Shown here: one piece after another, positions 21,063-22,718 of the stretch | Layout: each line of letters opens with the position of its first letter | How positions within the stretch are numbered: position 1 is the stretch's first letter | Source: CADCWK01 sp964244115 | Lineage (GTDB): Bacteria > Chloroflexota > Chloroflexia > Thermomicrobiales > UBA6265 | NCBI GenBank assembly: GCA_964244115.1 | Contig: CAXTHM010000061.1 | Coordinates: forward strand, 1 to 22,718 | Reading direction: 5' to 3' | Length of the DNA: 22,718 nt | Position numbers and translations under genes: made by a program | The notes under the pieces: model-generated | Told to the model about the DNA's origin: nothing | Databases searched by the model: none | The model's input: only the letters and a program-made list of their open reading frames with translations

Positions 21063-22487
21063 ATGGTGAACCGGTTCGATGTGATCGTGATCGGGGCCGG
21101 CAGCGCCGGGACCGGTGTAGCCTCCACGCTCAACGCGGCGGGTCTCGCCGTCGCGCAGGTGGAGCGCTGGCGCGTCGGTGGGACGTGCCTGAACGCTGGC
21201 TGCGACCCGACCAAGACGATGTTGGAGACGGCCCACGTCCTCCACCGGGCGCGGACGGCCGACCGGCTCGGGCTCGTCATCCCGCGGGCCGAGCCCGACT
21301 GGGCGGCGATCCGTTCGCGCGTCCGCCGGGTGATCGACACGATTCGGGGCGGTGACGGCGACGCGAACGTCCGCGCCGAAGGCATCACGCTGTTCAAGGC
21401 GGAGGCCCGGTTCATCGACCCGCACACTATCGAGCTCGCGCCCGGCGGCGAGCGGATCATGGCCGACCGTCTCGTGATCGCGACCGGCTCGGAGGAAGTC
21501 CGGCCGGAGATCGAGGGGCTGGGCCAGGCCGATGTCAAGACCAACGTCGAGATCGTCGACATCGGGGCCCTGCCGCGGCGACTGGCGATCATCGGGGGCG
21601 GCACGATCGCGACCGAGTTCGCCCAGATGTTCGCCCGCCTCGGCGTCGAGGTGACGATCGTCGGCTCGTCGGAGCGGATCATGCCCAAGGAGGAGCCGGC
21701 GCTCGCCGATCAGCTCGCCGAGGTCCTCCGGGCGGACGGTGTCACGGTCCGGACCGGGGTGAAGGTCAGTCGGATCGCGCGGCGCGGCGCGGAGCAGGTC
21801 CTCTTCGGGTCGACGAAGGCCGAGCCGGACGACGTGCGGGAGGTGGCGACGGCCGACATGATCCTGCTGGCCGCCGGCCGAAAACCGGTCGTCGACCTCG
21901 GGCTGGACGCGGCCGGAGTGCGATTCGACGCGAAGACCGGTATCGCGGTCGATGAGTACCTGCGCACCTCGGTGAGCCATATCTGGGCGACCGGCGACTG
22001 CGCGACGGCGGAGAAATTCACGCACGTCGCCGACTATCAGGCGGAACTCCTCGCCGCGAACATCCTGGCCGAGATCCGGGGCCAAGGGGCCGCCAAGCCG
22101 ATCACCGACCGGGTGATCCCGTGGACGACCTTCACGGAACCCGAACTCGCCCGAGTGGGGATGACGGAGGCGGAGGCGCGGGACGCCGGCCATGACGTCG
22201 TCGTGGCCGAGAACCCGGTCGCCGGCGAATCCCGCGCGATCGAGACCGACCAGCTCGCCGGGTCGGTCCGTCTGATCGTGGATCGCCCGACGGGCCGGAT
22301 CCTCGGTGGCCACATCCTGTCGGCTCGGGGCGGAGAGATGCTCGCCGAGATCGTCCTGGCGATGCGCCACGGACTGCCGGTGGCCGCTATCGCCGCGACG
22401 ATCCACACCTACCCGAGCTTCGGACGAATCGTCCAGTCCACCGCGCAGGCCGCCGAGCGAGAGCGGCAGGGCGCGGAGCGGGGATGA
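21063..22487 (+). CDS. Pyridine nucleotide-disulfide oxidoreductase (lipoamide dehydrogenase/MerA-like), divergent C-terminus
   Basis: The protein has 474 residues, normal for the class I flavin disulfide reductases, with AGGAGGG before the ATG at 21063. FAD binding: DVIVIGAGSAGTG (6-18) and the later IWATGDCA. The redox-active pair is Cys42 and Cys47 in GGTCLNAGCDPTK. The NAD(P) site is LAIIGGGTIATEFAQ in the middle. The C-terminal interface reads IHTYPSFGRIVQ where lipoamide dehydrogenase has HAHPTxxE, so the catalytic His is Tyr and the Glu is Arg. The chain also lacks the N-terminal heavy-metal domain and the terminal Cys-Cys of mercuric reductase. It is probably an FAD oxidoreductase with an unusual acceptor rather than a true Lpd, MerA or Gor. 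No pyruvate dehydrogenase or mer genes are adjacent. Confidence 0.88.
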   Translation: MVNRFDVIVIGAGSAGTGVASTLNAAGLAVAQVERWRVGGTCLNAGCDPTKTMLETAHVLHRARTADRLGLVIPRAEPDWAAIRSRVRRVIDTIRGGDGDANVRAEGITLFKAEARFIDPHTIELAPGGERIMADRLVIATGSEEVRPEIEGLGQADVKTNVEIVDIGALPRRLAIIGGGTIATEFAQMFARLGVEVTIVGSSERIMPKEEPALADQLAEVLRADGVTVRTGVKVSRIARRGAEQVLFGSTKAEPDDVREVATADMILLAAGRKPVVDLGLDAAGVRFDAKTGIAVDEYLRTSVSHIWATGDCATAEKFTHVADYQAELLAANILAEIRGQGAAKPITDRVIPWTTFTEPELARVGMTEAEARDAGHDVVVAENPVAGESRAIETDQLAGSVRLIVDRPTGRILGGHILSARGGEMLAEIVLAMRHGLPVAAIAATIHTYPSFGRIVQSTAQAAERERQGAERG

Positions 22488-22552
22488 CACCGGGATGCCG
22501 TTTGGGTCGAGAAGACCCTGGCGCATCCGGCTGGCTTCGCAGGGCCTGGGTA

Positions 22553-22612
22553 ATGGAGCAGACCTCTCCCCCCAGCCCCTCTGTGGGCATCTGCGAGGGG
22601 AGACGCGGCCCA
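22553..22612. repeat. Dispersed imperfect-palindrome repeat, copy 3 (short)
   Basis: The head GGAGCAGACCTCTCCCCCCAG matches copies 1 and 2, and CCCCTC (about 22575-22580) with GAGGGG (about 22595-22600) forms the central inverted pair. The tail GGTGCTTCACCTGAA seen in the other copies is absent. The run CCTCCCCCTCTCC at about 22674-22686 suggests another, degraded or inverted copy continuing past the window end. Confidence 0.55.
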
Positions 22613-22718
22613 AGCCCCGAACACGGCTGACCGGGCTCTATATCGCAGCTCATGGAGGTTGACGGTGGAGCTGCCTCCCCCTCTCCATCCGGTCCGGACG
22701 GAGTCGCCCGCAGGCGAC

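Noticed and set aside
22500..22550. Hairpin after the oxidoreductase gene as terminator
   Set aside because: Only a 5-bp CCCTG/CAGGG stem with a long loop can be drawn, which is not enough to call.

Overview
This is a GC-rich bacterial window holding about 19 intact or near-intact genes plus at least two gene remnants. It comes from a draft or scaffolded assembly, because there is a run of ten Ns at 8885-8894. The protein families, Tat-type secretion signals and GC-rich codon use fit a soil or thermal-type Chloroflexota (Thermomicrobia-like) or, less likely, an actinobacterium. This placement is an inference from resemblance; the window has no rRNA.

Left part (1-4296). After a 700-base stretch without a convincing gene there is a small secreted or membrane protein with tandem LPDTG repeats (725-1081). 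Three small VOC/glyoxalase-fold genes follow (1171-2630), then a xylose-isomerase-like TIM-barrel gene (2969-3838). That gene is flanked by wreckage of a former sugar locus: the C-terminal end of a CUT1-type ABC permease spread over three frames (2743-2957), and the N-terminal end of a Gfo/Idh/MocA oxidoreductase (3876-4188). The oxidoreductase is split by a dispersed repeat and truncated at a perfect 16-bp inverted repeat. Copies of the dispersed repeat also occur near both ends of the window.

Central sugar locus (4297-12892). A minus-strand operon runs in the order sugar-binding protein, permease, permease, GH127 beta-L-arabinofuranosidase-like enzyme, GH2 beta-glycosidase. It is divergent from a LacI-family regulator. 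The intergenic region contains a strong sigma70-type promoter for the operon (TTGACA, 17 bp, TAGTAT) with the palindrome GAAACCTGGTTTC placed just downstream of the expected transcription start, which is typical repressor geometry. Neither glycosidase has an export signal, so the model is import of short arabinose/galactose-type oligosaccharides followed by intracellular cleavage. No ABC ATPase gene is present, so one must be shared from elsewhere.

Right part (12893-22718). An MHS-type MFS transporter converges on an aldose-1-epimerase-like gene. These are followed by a J-domain protein with an N-terminal four-cysteine motif, and by an overlapping pair on the minus strand (a DUF402 hydrolase and a cytidine deaminase that closely resembles blasticidin S deaminase). 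Next come a Tat-exported C39-like cysteine peptidase, rsmG, and a flavin disulfide oxidoreductase with an intact redox cysteine pair but without the usual C-terminal His-Glu dyad. I see no CRISPR array, tRNA, rRNA, phage module or recognisable transposase.
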